64,000 bases of DNA from NCBI RefSeq assembly GCF_000720185.1, contig NZ_JOIY01000005.1, forward strand, positions 1-64,000. The letters run 5' to 3'. The translations under genes and the position numbers were made by a program. Below the pieces are notes generated by a model. The model did not search any database. It was not told where the DNA came from and saw nothing but the letters and a program-made list of their open reading frames with translations. The stretch is from Streptomyces sp. NRRL S-340. GTDB taxonomy: Bacteria > Actinomycetota > Actinomycetes > Streptomycetales > Streptomycetaceae. Every line of letters starts with the position of its first letter. The first letter of the stretch is position 1. Below are positions 17,654 to 26,240 of this stretch, one piece after another.

Positions 17654-19059
17654 GCGTCACGCTCCATGGCCTTCTCCAGGTCGTCCTGCATCCGGCGCAG
17701 CGCGGGGCCCACCGCGCGCGGCGCGGCGAGGGCCGTTCCGGTGTGTTTGAGCAGGACCTGCGTCACCTCCGCGACCTGGGGCGGCGCCGGGACGGGGCCG
17801 GTGTCGGGGAACTTGTCGAGGGTGTCGTAGAAGATCCGCCAGTGCGCCGGGCCGGTCACGGCGTACCGGGCGGAGGTCAGCATCGAACGGCGGGCCGGGG
17901 TGGTCTGGTTGGCCCGGAACAGCCGGGTGAGGGTGTCCCGGCGGACGGCGTACTTGATGAACTCCCAGGCCGCGTCCTGCTTCTTGGAGGTGCGCAGCAG
18001 CGCGTAGCCGGCGGCGCCGAACTGGTGGCGCCTGCTGAGCCGGCGAGGGAAGTAGCGCACGTCGTAGGCGTCGGGCCTCATGCCCGCCAGGTGCAGCCCG
18101 CCCGCCCAGAAGCCGCCCGCCGGGGTGACGCCGACCCGGCCGGTGGAGAACACCCCGACGAGGTTGCTGCCGTTGCCTCCCTCCGGACGGGTGCACAGGC
18201 CCTCCGCGACGAGGGAGGCGAGATAGTCGTACGCCTCCTCGACCGGGGCGTCCGTGGCCTGCGGAGTGGTCCACCGGAAGCCGCCGCCCCGGCCGGCGCG
18301 CTCGGCGGCGGGGTAGAAGGTGTTCCACAGCCAGTCGCCGCCGGGTGCCCGGGACTCGGCGAGGAGGTTGGTCCCGTTCGCGAACAGCCAGGGCACGACG
18401 CCGCCCCACAGGCGGTTGGTCCAGAAGTACGGGGTGAAGTGGGCGCCGCCGGAGCGCTTCATGCGGCGCAGCAGCGCGGTGAAGTCGTCCCGGGTCCAGT
18501 CGGCGGGCGGCAGTTCGGCGCCCGCCCGCCGCAGCACCTGCCGGTTGAGGTACATGTCGGCCGCGTTGAACTCGACCGGAAGCTGGTACAGGCTCCCTTC
18601 GTACATCATCGACTCCACCAGCGAGGGGTGGACGTCGGCGAAGTACTCGCGCAGTTCCGCCGCGTCGCGGCGCACCCAGCCGTCCAGCGGGACGCCGAGC
18701 CGCTTCGCGAACAACTGGACGCCCTCGGTGGCGACGTAGACGAGGTCGGGGGCGGTGCCCGCGGCGATCTGGGTGAGGACCTTGGCGAAGAAGTCCGGCC
18801 AGTCGACGGCCTGGACGGCGTCGATCCGCACGTCGATGCCGGGGTGCAGGGCACGGAAGCCGTCGCGGAGGGCGCGCACGGCGGCCGGGTCGAAGGCGGA
18901 GCCGAGGGTGGCGACGACGAGGGAGCCGTCGTCGCGGCCCGGGATGTCGGCTCCGGTGAGGCGGTCCCAGCTCGCGGCGGTGCCGGCCAGGGCGGCTGCC
19001 CCCGTGCCGTAGGCGCCGTACCTGAGCAGCGCCCGGCGGGAGGGTAGGACGTCGGTCAT
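17650..19059 (-). CDS. Extracellular sugar-binding protein, Tat-like signal
   Basis: A 469-residue family-1 solute-binding protein that delivers sugar to the permeases. The N-terminus has a twin-arginine-like signal (PSRRALLRYGAYGTGAAALAG) without a lipobox Cys, unlike most Streptomyces binding proteins. The mature domain has IAAGTAPDLVYVATEGVQLFAKRLG and the usual closing stretch KKQDAAWEFIKYAVRRDTLTRL. The ATG at 19059 lies 8 bases from an operator-like dyad (19067-19080). It is the first gene of the importer operon and divergent from the secreted GH32. Confidence 0.9.
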   Translation of the reverse strand: MTDVLPSRRALLRYGAYGTGAAALAGTAASWDRLTGADIPGRDDGSLVVATLGSAFDPAAVRALRDGFRALHPGIDVRIDAVQAVDWPDFFAKVLTQIAAGTAPDLVYVATEGVQLFAKRLGVPLDGWVRRDAAELREYFADVHPSLVESMMYEGSLYQLPVEFNAADMYLNRQVLRRAGAELPPADWTRDDFTALLRRMKRSGGAHFTPYFWTNRLWGGVVPWLFANGTNLLAESRAPGGDWLWNTFYPAAERAGRGGGFRWTTPQATDAPVEEAYDYLASLVAEGLCTRPEGGNGSNLVGVFSTGRVGVTPAGGFWAGGLHLAGMRPDAYDVRYFPRRLSRRHQFGAAGYALLRTSKKQDAAWEFIKYAVRRDTLTRLFRANQTTPARRSMLTSARYAVTGPAHWRIFYDTLDKFPDTGPVPAPPQVAEVTQVLLKHTGTALAAPRAVGPALRRMQDDLEKAMERDA

Positions 19060-19066
19060 CGTGGAC

Positions 19067-19080
19067 CTAACTCGTGTTAG
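19067..19080. promoter_or_regulatory. Operator-like dyad 1 of the fructan locus
   Basis: CTAAC-TCGT-GTTAG, perfect 5-bp arms. It overlaps the leader just before the binding-protein start, where a bound LacI-type repressor would block the importer operon. It shares GACCTAACTCGT with site 2 in inverted orientation. Confidence 0.6.
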
Positions 19081-19098
19081 CAGGCAGGTGACGCCCCG

Positions 19099-19128
19099 AT
19101 GATGAAAACCGTGCGACTCCCCTGTCAA
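19099..19128 (-). promoter_or_regulatory. Promoter for the importer operon
   Basis: On the minus strand TTGACA (19128-19123) is a consensus -35 element; about 17-18 bases on, CATCAT is a fair -10. The start of transcription would lie just before operator site 1. Its -35 faces the -35 of the divergent GH32 promoter, 13 bases away. Confidence 0.5.
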
Positions 19129-19141
19129 GGGGCGCGAACGC

Positions 19142-19169
19142 TTGACCTTTAACGAGTTAGGTCTACAGT
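19142..19169 (+). promoter_or_regulatory. Promoter with embedded operator site 2, secreted GH32
   Basis: TTGACC (19142-19147), a 16-base spacer and TACAGT (19164-19169) form a good housekeeping-type promoter. The spacer contains AACGAGTTAGGTC, the inverted copy of GACCTAACTCGTT found at site 1, so the repressor would sit between -35 and -10. Confidence 0.65.
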
Positions 19170-19243
19170 CCTGGACCCATGAGCCGCCGCCGGCCGGGCC
19201 CGCCGGCGGCGCACCCCTGCCCGTCCGAGGAGAGGAACCTCGC

Positions 19244-20827
19244 GTGGTGCGTGACATGACCAGGAGAGCGCTGTTCGCGGGAACGGCCGCGGGAACGGCC
19301 GCGGCGCTGCTGCCCGCGGCCCCGGCGGCGGGCGCGGGCCGGCCGGGCGCGGCGGTGCCGGCGGGCCCCCGGCGGCCGGACGCCGTCCCCGCCGCCCGCT
19401 ACCGTGCCGGATACCACTTCACCGTCCCCGACCAGTGGAAGAACGACCCGCAGCGCCCCCTGTGGATCGACGGCGAATACCACTACTACTACCTGTACAA
19501 CGCCGACTACCTGGCAGGCGAGGTCGGCACCGCCTGGCGCCTGGCCACCAGCACCGACCTGGTCTCCTTCCGGGACCGGGGCGTCGCCGTGCCCAAGGAC
19601 ACGACGCCCAACGGCGACCTCTGGTCCGGATCGGCCGTGGTGGACACCCACGGCACCGCGGGGTTCGGCGCGGGGGCGGTGGTCGTCATCGTCACCATGT
19701 CACCGGGCGGCGGCACCGATCACCAGGAGCAGTTCCTGTACTACTCCACCGACGGCGGACGGACCTTCACCCCCTACGGCACCGGCCCCGTCCTGCCCAA
19801 CCCCGGCGTGGCCGACTTCCGCGACCCCAAGGTGATCCGCGACGAGGAACGGGGCCGGTGGGTGATGGCCCTCGCCCAGAACGACACCATCGGCTTCCAC
19901 CACTCCGCCGACCTGAAGTCCTGGACGCCCGCCGGCGGCTTCACCCACCGCGGCCTCGGTGTCCTGGAGTGCCCCGACCTGTTCCGCATCACCGCCGCGG
20001 ACGGCACCGCCAAGTGGGTGCTGGGTGTCAGCGCCAACGGCAAGGCCGCCGGACTGCCCCACACCTACGCCTACTGGACCGGCTCCTTCGACGGCGGCGC
20101 CTTCACCCCCGACGCCGCCGACCCGCAGTGGCTCGACCACGGCTGGGACTGGTACGCGGCCGTCACCTTCGACCGGCACCGCGCGGACGGCACCCCCGAC
20201 CCGGCCGTCCGGTACGCGATCGGCTGGCTCAACAACTGGGACTACGCCCACACCACCCCCACCATCGACTGCGACGGCTTCAACGGCACCGACTCGATCG
20301 TCCGCGAAGTCGTGCTGCGCCGCGACGACTCGGGCACGTACCACCTGGCCTCACGGCCCGTCGCCGCCCTCGACTCCCATGTCTCGCGCACCGTGCGCCT
20401 GGGCGACCTGAGCGTCGAAGGCACCCGCCTGCTGGAGTACACCGGCGTCTCCTACGAGGTGAGCTGCGAGATCACCGCGGACCACCCGACGGGCGCGGGC
20501 CTGCAACTGCGCCGCTCCCCGGACGGCAACCGCCACATCGACGCCGGGATCTGGGGCGACTACGCCTTCCTCAACCGCCGCGCCACCGTGAACCCCGACG
20601 GCTCGGGCACCTGGCAGGAGAGCCGCACGCCGCTGGGCGCCGCGGGCCGCCCGGTGCGCCTGCGCATCCTCGTCGACCGCACCTCGGTCGAGATGTTCGT
20701 CGACGACGGCCGTCACGTGCACTCCTCGGCGGCCTTCCCCTACCTGGTCGACGACCGGCTCGCCCTCTTCAGCGCCGGCGGCCGGGCCGTGTTCCGGAAC
20801 ACCGTGGTACGGGAGTTCACGGTGTGA
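19244..20827 (+). CDS. Secreted GH32 fructan hydrolase (levanase/inulinase-like), Tat signal
   Basis: A 527-residue exported family-32 enzyme. The signal is MTRRALFAGTAAGTAAALLPAAPAAGA, a twin-arginine type. The nucleophile motif is the variant WKNDPQR (Asp68) instead of WMNDPNG; RDP has Asp194 and ECPD has Glu242. The C-terminal beta-sandwich ends RILVDRTSVEMFVDDGRHV. It should degrade extracellular levan, inulin or sucrose to sugars that the divergent ABC system imports. The GTG at 19244 lies 7 bases after GAGGAGAGGA; GTG 19247 and ATG 19256 are alternatives. Confidence 0.9.
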   Translation: MVRDMTRRALFAGTAAGTAAALLPAAPAAGAGRPGAAVPAGPRRPDAVPAARYRAGYHFTVPDQWKNDPQRPLWIDGEYHYYYLYNADYLAGEVGTAWRLATSTDLVSFRDRGVAVPKDTTPNGDLWSGSAVVDTHGTAGFGAGAVVVIVTMSPGGGTDHQEQFLYYSTDGGRTFTPYGTGPVLPNPGVADFRDPKVIRDEERGRWVMALAQNDTIGFHHSADLKSWTPAGGFTHRGLGVLECPDLFRITAADGTAKWVLGVSANGKAAGLPHTYAYWTGSFDGGAFTPDAADPQWLDHGWDWYAAVTFDRHRADGTPDPAVRYAIGWLNNWDYAHTTPTIDCDGFNGTDSIVREVVLRRDDSGTYHLASRPVAALDSHVSRTVRLGDLSVEGTRLLEYTGVSYEVSCEITADHPTGAGLQLRRSPDGNRHIDAGIWGDYAFLNRRATVNPDGSGTWQESRTPLGAAGRPVRLRILVDRTSVEMFVDDGRHVHSSAAFPYLVDDRLALFSAGGRAVFRNTVVREFTV

Positions 20828-21013
20828 GGCCCTGTCGCCGTCCGCCGCGGAGCCTGCCGCGATCGGTCCGGACCGTGCCGGGCGGCCGGCGGAGCACCGG
20901 AGCACCGCGGCGCGGCCACTGGGTCCGGACCGACCCGCCGGCCGCGGCGGTCCCGCGGGCCGGGAGCACCGCGCGGCGCCGGGGCGCGCCGGACCCGGGA
21001 GACCGCCGGGCGC

Positions 21014-22525
21014 TCAGACCCGAGGGGGCAGCGGGATGACCACCTCGTCCTCGACCGGCGGGTCGACCTCCTGCGCGCGGTTGCCGGTCGCCGCGAAGCA
21101 GCGCAGCCGCACCGCATCCGGGCTGACGTCCAGCCGCAGGAACGACTTGAAGAAGGGCGGGCTGTAGGTGACCGAACCCGGCGAGAAGAGCTGGGTGTAG
21201 ATCTTGCGCACCGGGAGGCGGAACCGGGCCCGGCGGTCGGGGCGGCGGCCGGCGCCCAGCAGGCTCGCGACCAGGCGGACCCGCCGGGTGAGACGGACCG
21301 GGCCGCCCGGCGTGCGGGTGGGCGGTATGCCGAGCCGCTCGGCGATCACGGCCATCCCCTCCGCCTCGGTGAGCGTGAAGAAGCGGCGCAGCCGCAGCCG
21401 GCGCGCGTACAGGGAGCTGTAGAACGCCAGCGAGTCGCCGCGCAGCGGGTAGCAGCGGAAGTCGGCCTCCGTCACGTTCGCGACCGACACCCGCGGGATG
21501 GTGTGGGTGGCGTGCATGAACGCGCCGCCGCCCCCGCAGACCACGTACTGGACGGTGCGGCCGTCCACGTCCACCGGATAGCGCTGGTAGTTGTGGATGT
21601 CACCGCCGATCGCCGCCACGTAGTGGTGGGCCGGGTCGCGGACGATGTCGTCGACGGTGCCCCCGCCCTCGATGGGGCAGGGGTGGTGCTCGCCGTCCAC
21701 GTACAGCGGGGAACCGGTGACGAGGATCTTCGGGCGGGGCCCGCGGGACACCTCCCGGAGCCAGGCGCCCTGCTCCGCGTCCAGGGTGCCGAGCAGGCCC
21801 GTGTCGATGCCGACGATCCGCAGCGGCCCGGCGTCGATCGCCCAGTACGGGCCCGGCTGGACGGCCTGCTGTCCCGGCGCGGAACGCAACTTCCGTGCCT
21901 CCGCGAGCCGTTGCTCGTCGGCGGGGCGCGGCCGGTGCCACAGCAGCGCACGCCACCAGGCCCGGCTCAGCGCACGCGGCCGGGGCTCCGGCGGCAGCGG
22001 CGGCGCGTCGTCGCAGAAGACGCGCATGAACCCGCCGAGGTCCTCGTACCAGTCGTGGTTGCCCGGAATCGCGTAGACGGGCGCCGGATAGTCGCGGTAG
22101 GGCCGGAAGAACTTCGTGCCGTAGTCGTCCGTGCTGCCGACCGGGTAGATCACATCGCTGGCGAGCACGGCGAACGACGTGTCCCGGGACGCCTCCAGGA
22201 AGCCCGGCACGACCGCGTACTGCGACTCGCCGCCCTCACCGGTGTCCCCGATGACCATGAAGGAGAAGCGGTCCGCCTCCGTACGCCGGATCACCTTGTC
22301 CGCAGGGGCCCCGGCCGCGGCCTGCTGCGCCACCCACCGCGAACGGGTCTGCCCGGTGGGGTCCCCGAACCAGGAGGCGGCCACGCCGTTGCGCGCGGCC
22401 CACAGGGTCCGGGGGTTCAGCCACGACAGTTTCTGGACGCGGTCCGGCATCAGCCGGGCGTAGGTGCCGCGTTCGGCGCCGTTCCAGCCGGCGCCTTCGA
22501 CGGTATCGCGTGAGGAGTCAGACAC
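21014..22525 (-). CDS. Calcineurin-like metallophosphoesterase
   Basis: A 503-residue metallophosphatase. Motifs are VIGDTGEGG near residue 90 (first metal ligands, with the usual DxH changed to DTG), SDVIYPVGS, IPGNHDWYED, and GGDIHNYQRYPV near residue 330 in place of the usual GHxH. There is no signal peptide and the substrate is unknown; the C-terminal 150 residues have no recognised domain. A GTG at 22525 (VSDSSRDTVEG) is my choice; the frame is open to 22591. It converges on the secreted GH32 gene. Confidence 0.8.
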   Translation of the reverse strand: MSDSSRDTVEGAGWNGAERGTYARLMPDRVQKLSWLNPRTLWAARNGVAASWFGDPTGQTRSRWVAQQAAAGAPADKVIRRTEADRFSFMVIGDTGEGGESQYAVVPGFLEASRDTSFAVLASDVIYPVGSTDDYGTKFFRPYRDYPAPVYAIPGNHDWYEDLGGFMRVFCDDAPPLPPEPRPRALSRAWWRALLWHRPRPADEQRLAEARKLRSAPGQQAVQPGPYWAIDAGPLRIVGIDTGLLGTLDAEQGAWLREVSRGPRPKILVTGSPLYVDGEHHPCPIEGGGTVDDIVRDPAHHYVAAIGGDIHNYQRYPVDVDGRTVQYVVCGGGGAFMHATHTIPRVSVANVTEADFRCYPLRGDSLAFYSSLYARRLRLRRFFTLTEAEGMAVIAERLGIPPTRTPGGPVRLTRRVRLVASLLGAGRRPDRRARFRLPVRKIYTQLFSPGSVTYSPPFFKSFLRLDVSPDAVRLRCFAATGNRAQEVDPPVEDEVVIPLPPRV

Positions 22526-22637
22526 GCGGTGCACCGTAACAACCTGTGCGCCGCGCGCGACGGGCGGGTGGCCGGGACAGGGCCCGGCCACCCGCCCCCA
22601 ACTGGCCTGCGGCGGACGGGAGCTGAGCCGCCGCCGG

Positions 22638-23396
22638 TCAGCCGAACGTGCGCCGCAGCAGGTCGAGCAGGGCCGTCCAGTGCCGTTCGTCCGCCTTGGC
22701 GTCGTAGGCGTCGGTGTCGGCCTGGGTGAAGCCGTGCGAGGCGCCCGGGTAGACCTCGCAGCGGTGCCGGACGCCGGCCGCGGTGAGCGTGTCCTCCAGG
22801 CGCTCGATCTGCTCGGGCGGCAGCGAGGGGTCGTCGTCGGCGTGCCCGAAGTACAGCTCCGCGGTGACGTTCGCGGCGCTCAGGTGCGGGCTGTCGGGAC
22901 CGTCGGTGGCCAGCCCGCCGCCGTGGAAGCCGGCCGCCGCCGCGACCCGGTCCGGGTACGCGCCCGCGGTCAGCAGGGACAGCCGGGCGCCCATGCAGTA
23001 GCCGGTCACGGCCACCGGGCCGTCGGCGGCCGTGGGATGGCCGGCGAGCATACGGAGGTAGGCCCCCGCGTCACGCCGTGCCAGTTCCGGCGTCAGGGCC
23101 TGCATGAGAGGGATGATCCGGCCGAAGACCTCCGGGCGCTGGGAGAGGTCGATGAACTCCGGCAACTCCACGACGGGCGCCCGCCCGTGACGGTAGAACA
23201 CATTGGGCACCAGCACGGTGTGACCGGCGGCGGCGATCCGGTCGGCCATGCCCTTGACGTGCGGACGCAGACCGAACGCATCCGTGTAGAACAGGACGGC
23301 CGGGTGCGGAAGTCCGTCCGCGGGGTGGGCCAGATAGGCGTCTGCCGTGCCGTCCTCGGTGGGGATCTCGACGGTCTGTCCCTGTACGGCGCTCAT
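22638..23396 (-). CDS. Dienelactone hydrolase family protein
   Basis: A 252-residue alpha/beta hydrolase of the dienelactone hydrolase family. The Cys nucleophile is Cys134 in GYCMGARL, the Asp is in FGHADDDPS and the His in PGASHGFTQ, the expected Cys-His-Asp triad. VLFYTDAFGLRPHVKGMADRIAAAGH is the family's N-terminal signature. Family members open lactones in chloroaromatic catabolism, but many paralogues have unknown substrates. The ATG at 23396 follows GGAAGGCAGCCCC. Confidence 0.9.
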   Translation of the reverse strand: MSAVQGQTVEIPTEDGTADAYLAHPADGLPHPAVLFYTDAFGLRPHVKGMADRIAAAGHTVLVPNVFYRHGRAPVVELPEFIDLSQRPEVFGRIIPLMQALTPELARRDAGAYLRMLAGHPTAADGPVAVTGYCMGARLSLLTAGAYPDRVAAAAGFHGGGLATDGPDSPHLSAANVTAELYFGHADDDPSLPPEQIERLEDTLTAAGVRHRCEVYPGASHGFTQADTDAYDAKADERHWTALLDLLRRTFG

Positions 23397-23574
23397 GGGG
23401 CTGCCTTCCTGCGCGGCCGCCGGTGAGGACGTCACCGGCGGTGAGGGGTTGCCCGGGGCGCCCGAGATCTCGGATCCGGGCGCGGGGGGTCGGGCGGATC
23501 GTGGTCATGGTGGCACGCGCCCGCCCGCCGAGGCGGAGACGGGCCCGCACGGCCCGCGACCGGGGCCGGACCCC

Positions 23575-24195
23575 TCACTCGAACCGTGAGGTGTCGCCCG
23601 CCCCCCGCCGCACGATCTCGGCCTCGCCGCCCGAGAAGTCGACGACGGTCGTCGGCTCCGTACCGCAGTCGCCCGAGTCGACCACCGCGTCCAGCACGTG
23701 GTCGAGCCGGTCCTTGATCTCCCAGCCCTGCGTCATCGGCTCATCCTCGTCGGGCAGCAGCAGGGTGCTGGACAGCAGCGGCTCACCGAGTTCCGCCACC
23801 AGGGCCTGGGTGACCACGTGGTCCGGGATGCGCACCCCGACGGTCTTCTTCTTGGGGTGCTGCAGCATGCGCGGCACCTCCCGCGTCGCCGGCAGGATGA
23901 AGGTGTAACTGCCGGGCGTGGCCGCCTTGATCAGCCGGAACACGTCGTTGTCGATCCGTACGAACTGGCCGAGCTGTGCGAAGTCCTGGCACACCAGGGT
24001 GAAGTGGTGCCGGTCGTCCAGGCGGCGGATCGCCCGGATCCGGTCGACGCCGTCGCGGCTGCCCAGCCGGCAGCCGAGGGCGTAGCAGGAGTCGGTCGGG
24101 TACGCGATCAGGGCGTCCTCCCGCAGGCCGTCGGCGACCTGCCGGATGGCGCGCGGCTGGGGGTTGTCCGGGTGCACGTCGAAGTACTTCGCCAT
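23575..24195 (-). CDS. Sua5/YciO/YrdC family protein (YciO subgroup)
   Basis: A 206-residue member of the L-threonylcarbamoyladenylate synthase fold. The nucleotide-binding start is ALIAYPTDSCYALGCRLGSRDGVDRIRAIRRL, and TPGSYTFILPATREVPRML and VGVRIPDH are conserved. The stretch LLSSTLLLPDEDEPMTQGWEIKDRL resembles the YciO branch rather than the essential TsaC/Sua5 tRNA-modification enzymes. So the tRNA role (t6A) is possible but not assured. It follows nothing obvious in the same operon. Confidence 0.85.
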   Translation of the reverse strand: MAKYFDVHPDNPQPRAIRQVADGLREDALIAYPTDSCYALGCRLGSRDGVDRIRAIRRLDDRHHFTLVCQDFAQLGQFVRIDNDVFRLIKAATPGSYTFILPATREVPRMLQHPKKKTVGVRIPDHVVTQALVAELGEPLLSSTLLLPDEDEPMTQGWEIKDRLDHVLDAVVDSGDCGTEPTTVVDFSGGEAEIVRRGAGDTSRFE

Positions 24196-24728
24196 CCGCC
24201 GAGCTTATGCCGTGCGCCCGGCCGCCGCCGCACGGACGGGCCGTCGGACACGGGTGCCCCGGCTGTTGTCCGGGGTGACGGAGGGGCGTTGGTGCGGGTG
24301 CGGGCGCTGTGCGCCCGCCGGCGGGGGCGAGGTCCGTGCGGCCGGCCGGTGGCGGTGCGGGCCGAGGGCGGGGCGGGGTGTGGTGGCGGTCGAGGGCGGT
24401 GGCGGGGGCCGTGCCGGTCCGCAAATTCGCCGTGTTTCCCGCGCGTACTCGGCCCGAGGCGGGGAACCAGAGCTGTGTACCGCTCGGGCGCTGTCCCCCC
24501 CCCCGGCCCCCGGGCGCGCGGCTTCGCCGGTCGCTCACCACCCCCCCGTGACCCACCGGCGAAGCCGCCCCCTTCCGTCAGCCCCCCACCTCGCCGACCT
24601 GCGCAGCCCGTACGCGCGGGAGCCTCGCACAGCGCGTCAACAGCCGCCGCTGGTAACGTCCCGGACCGAGAACGCCGAGGTCAGTGCGGTGTACTGCGGT
24701 GTACAAGGAACGGGAGGAGACAGCCGAC
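24196..24728. other. Intergenic with C-tract and short direct repeat
   Basis: This 533-base gap lies between divergent genes. It holds a run of ten C at about 24495-24504 and two head-to-tail copies of TGCGGTGTAC (24685-24704) just before the PucR-type gene, which may be a regulator site. No coding feature is supported. Confidence 0.4.
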
Positions 24729-26240
24729 ATGGCCGGCGGACAGGACGCAGCCGTCCCGGCGCACGAGCGAGGCGGCGGGCACGCCACCTGGGCCGAAGAA
24801 CTCCTGGACCATCTGCGGCCCACCGGGCGCGACGTGCGCAAGGTCGTGGCCTGGCTCGCCGACGCCGCCCACGGCACGGCCTGCCTCCTGGACGCCGACG
24901 GCACCCTCCGCGCCGGGGCGGGCGTGCCCCTGGCCGACGACGTGATCGCGGACCTCCGCGCCGGCCGGTTCGCCTCGGCGGCGCTCCAGGACGCGGGGCG
25001 TCACGTCCGCGCGGTGCGCGTGGGCAGCCCGCAGGCACCCGCGGCCGGTGTGCTCGCCGTCTCCCGCGTCACCCCCTTCGACCGGCGGACCGCCGAGATG
25101 CTCACGCGCGCCGCCGGTGTGGTCGAACTGCTGCTGCGGGCCGACGAGACCGCCGAGACCGGGCGCCGGCTCGAACAGGCCACGGCCGCCCTGCGCCTCG
25201 CCATCCTGCAGCTGCTGATGGTCGAGGACATCGTCTCGGCCCGCCGGGTCGCCGCAGGGCTGTGGCCCGGCCTGCTCGACACCGACACCGCGCACGTCTA
25301 CGTCCTGGAGGCCCACCCCGACGAACGCGAGCGGCTGACCGCCGAGTGCCTGGACGCCACCGGCGGGCAGGCACTGGTCGTCCGCTGCCCGGCGGTGGAC
25401 GGCCACGTCATCGTCATCGCCCCCGCCGAGACCACCGGCCGCGAGCTGCGCACGCTGGTCGGCGCGCGCCCGCAGACCTTCCTCGGCGGCAGCATCCGGC
25501 ACAGTCTGGCCCGGACCGCCACGGCCTACGGGCAGGCGGTCAGCGCCCTCGCGCTCGCCAGGTTCCGCCCGGACGGCACCGCCGTGTACGCCGAGCGCAC
25601 CCACCCCGAGCGGCTGATGGACCACGAGGCGCTGCACGCCTGGTCGGGGCGGCTGCTGCGGCCCCTGGACACCCTCGCCCACCACACCCGCGCGGAACTG
25701 GTCGCCACCACCCGGCTCGGGCTCGAGTTCCCCGCGGTGAGCGCGGCGCGGATCCTCGGGGTGAGCCGCAACACCGTCCGGGCCCGGATGGAACGGGTGG
25801 AGGGGCTGCTCGGCGCGGACTTCTCCCTGCTCACCGTGCGGGCCGCCGTCCACCTCGCCCTGAACACGCAGGCGGGCCTCGTCCCGGAACCGGCCCCCGG
25901 ACCGGCTGCGCGGGCCCGCCGGGCCGGTCTGGGCGAGCTGCTGACCGGGCCGGCGCTGCGCACCTGGGCGCGGGAACTCCTCGGGCGCCTGGCGGCGGAC
26001 ACCCGGGACCTGCGCGGCACGCTGCGCGCCTGGACCGCCGCCGGGGGCAACGCCGAGCGTGCCGCGCAGTTGCTCGGCGTCCACGCGCAGACCGTGCGCG
26101 AGCACGTGCGCGGTGTGGAGCCCGTCCTCGAACGCCAGCTCCTGGCCGTCGGCAGCGACCTCTACGAAGTCGTGCTGGCCCAGATGGCGGCGGGCGACCT
26201 GGACCCGCCGGCCCTCGATCCGCCGCCCGCGGCCGGCTGA
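24729..26240 (+). CDS. PucR/CdaR-type regulator with two C-terminal HTH segments
   Basis: A 503-residue protein. An N-terminal GAF-like region (VVAWLADAAHGTACLLDADGTLRAG) and a middle GGDEF-like/PucR region lead to a PucR HTH at about residues 338-362 (AARILGVSRNTVRARMERVEGLLG). A second similar helix-turn-helix follows near 445-470 (AERAAQLLGVHAQTVREHVRGVEPVLER). One HTH is normal for this family; two are unusual. The ATG at 24729 follows GGGAGGAGA; an in-frame GTG at 24684 is also open. The target is unknown. Confidence 0.75.
   Translation: MAGGQDAAVPAHERGGGHATWAEELLDHLRPTGRDVRKVVAWLADAAHGTACLLDADGTLRAGAGVPLADDVIADLRAGRFASAALQDAGRHVRAVRVGSPQAPAAGVLAVSRVTPFDRRTAEMLTRAAGVVELLLRADETAETGRRLEQATAALRLAILQLLMVEDIVSARRVAAGLWPGLLDTDTAHVYVLEAHPDERERLTAECLDATGGQALVVRCPAVDGHVIVIAPAETTGRELRTLVGARPQTFLGGSIRHSLARTATAYGQAVSALALARFRPDGTAVYAERTHPERLMDHEALHAWSGRLLRPLDTLAHHTRAELVATTRLGLEFPAVSAARILGVSRNTVRARMERVEGLLGADFSLLTVRAAVHLALNTQAGLVPEPAPGPAARARRAGLGELLTGPALRTWARELLGRLAADTRDLRGTLRAWTAAGGNAERAAQLLGVHAQTVREHVRGVEPVLERQLLAVGSDLYEVVLAQMAAGDLDPPALDPPPAAG

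Noticed and set aside
20864..20931. Two GGTCCGGACC palindromes as operator sites
   Set aside because: They lie downstream of two convergent genes, where no promoter is expected, and such G/C palindromes are frequent by chance at this base composition.
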